39,205 nucleotides of DNA, from positions 1 to 39,205 of the IMG/VR virus record IMGVR_UViG_3300021363_000011; one strand, 5' to 3'. Shown here in pieces: positions 38,568 through 39,205 of the stretch. The DNA is from a virus. Position numbers and translations under genes: made by a program. Positions within the stretch are counted from its first letter, which is position 1, and the number at the start of each line of letters is the position of its first letter. The notes beneath the pieces are model-generated. The model was not told where the DNA came from. It did not search any database and saw only the letters and a program-made list of their open reading frames with translations.

Positions 38568-39205
38568 CCGGCCAGAAGAAGTACTCCTTCTATGATCATC
38601 CCGACCACAAGGAGCAGCTCGGGCCGTGGGCTGAGCGGTGGATCGCCAACGCCATGAGCACGCAGCCGGCCGACCGTGACCGGATGACTGCGGCGATGAC
38701 GGGCCTGTACGAGGCTACGGCCCTGGAAGCGCCGGAGCGGGGGGTGTTCGTGCGGACGCCGATGACGGCGGCTATCGCGGGTGGTGTCGCGGCGGGGGTG
38801 TGGTGGCTGCGGGAGAACCCGTCTAAGCATGCGGCCCTGTTCGGCCGTGTGGTGGGGGCGGGGGAGCTGATGTCGGCTATCCCGGTGGCGTGTCGTGTCG
38901 CGGTGGCGGCTGGGATGGCGGCGTTGACCGGCGATGAGGTTTCGCCCGTTACCGCGACCTCCGTCGCAACCTCCGTCGCGACCCGCGCCGCAACCTACGT
39001 CGCGACCCGCGCCGCGACCGACGACGCGATCTCCGCCGCAACCGACGACGCGATCTCCGCCGCGACCGACGCCGCAACCTACGTCGCGACCTCCGTCGCG
39101 ACCGACGCCGCAACCTACGCCGCGACCGACGACGCAACCTACGCCGCGACCCGCGCCGAGACCGACGCCGCGACCCGCGCCGCGACCCGCGCCGCGACCC
39201 CCAAC
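38564..39205 (+). CDS. protein with Ala-Thr tandem repeats, C-terminus outside window
   Basis: 214 codons from ATG 38564 (ATGA overlap) to the window edge without a stop. Residues 1-125 are a helical domain (DHPDHKEQLGPWAERWIANA; TAAIAGGVAAGVWWLREN). From about 38950 a 4-residue unit A-T-x-x (coded by 12-nt repeats of GCGACC NNC GNC pairs) is repeated to the edge, which predicts a regular helix or coiled rod. Such repeat proteins occur in actinobacteria and their phages; function unknown. Confidence 0.75.
   Translation, partial: MTGQKKYSFYDHPDHKEQLGPWAERWIANAMSTQPADRDRMTAAMTGLYEATALEAPERGVFVRTPMTAAIAGGVAAGVWWLRENPSKHAALFGRVVGAGELMSAIPVACRVAVAAGMAALTGDEVSPVTATSVATSVATRAATYVATRAATDDAISAATDDAISAATDAATYVATSVATDAATYAATDDATYAATRAETDAATRAATRAATPN

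Overview
The window looks like part of the genome of a tailed double-stranded DNA phage (or prophage) of a high-GC actinobacterium. The evidence is the complete left-to-right series of siphovirus head and tail genes on the minus strand, tightly packed overlapping genes (ATGA, GTGA and TGATG junctions), a phage Lsr2 homologue, a tRNA-Tyr gene, and an accessory Cas12m closest in remembered sequence to Mycolicibacterium/Gordonia proteins. The host is probably in the Mycobacteriales, but that is inference. No integrase, polymerase, helicase or lysis gene was found here, so both ends continue elsewhere.

Layout. 1-17300, minus strand: virion genes read right to left: MuF-like head protein, DUF1360-type membrane protein, portal, two head-associated proteins (one with a 2H phosphoesterase domain), capsid maturation protease, major capsid protein with an N-terminal scaffold-like region, connector genes, major tail protein candidate, tail assembly chaperones joined by a -1 frameshift, tape measure and two minor tail genes. 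17380-21830, minus: small accessory genes and tRNA-Tyr, separating portal from the large terminase (21939-23444). 23445-26200, minus: a Cas12m (type V-M, formerly V-U1) gene flanked on both sides by degenerate CRISPR-like repeats. 26200-28750, minus: metallophosphoesterase, Lsr2 and small genes. 28730-32290, minus: a type IV-B CRISPR-Cas operon in canonical order csf1, cas11, csf2, csf3, cysH. 32345-32650: a divergent ribbon-helix-helix gene and five GTGATATCAC palindromes. 32646-37240, minus: HTH/small-terminase-like protein, adenine methylase, MazG-like pyrophosphohydrolase and unknown genes. 37500-39205, plus: a rightward operon ending in a protein with 12-nt tandem repeats that runs off the window.

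The most notable content is two RNA-guided effector systems, neither expected to cut DNA by itself, on one phage. Sixteen copies of a roughly 28-nt hairpin repeat, all in the same orientation (minus strand), lie around cas12m and as solo copies elsewhere. The 5-bp stem, 9-nt loop and 3' GAC are constant while the stem sequence changes with compensating substitutions, which argues for a selected RNA structure. The repeats resemble the hairpin handle of Cas12m crRNAs. The type IV-B operon has no array and no cas6, as is usual for that subtype, so the Cas12m-type repeats are the only visible candidate guide source. With Lsr2 (a xenogeneic silencer) next door, the block from 23 to 32 kb reads as a gene-silencing or inter-element competition module.

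Expression signals are unusually clear. Five closely related promoters (TTGAC[G/A], 16-nt spacer, TAnnGT) followed by a GTCAGGCAGAC-like box and a GGAG ribosome site drive small-gene operons on both strands; a sixth, diverged, copy precedes 36131-36433. A second promoter type (cas12m and the gene at 21329) appears to give leaderless transcripts.
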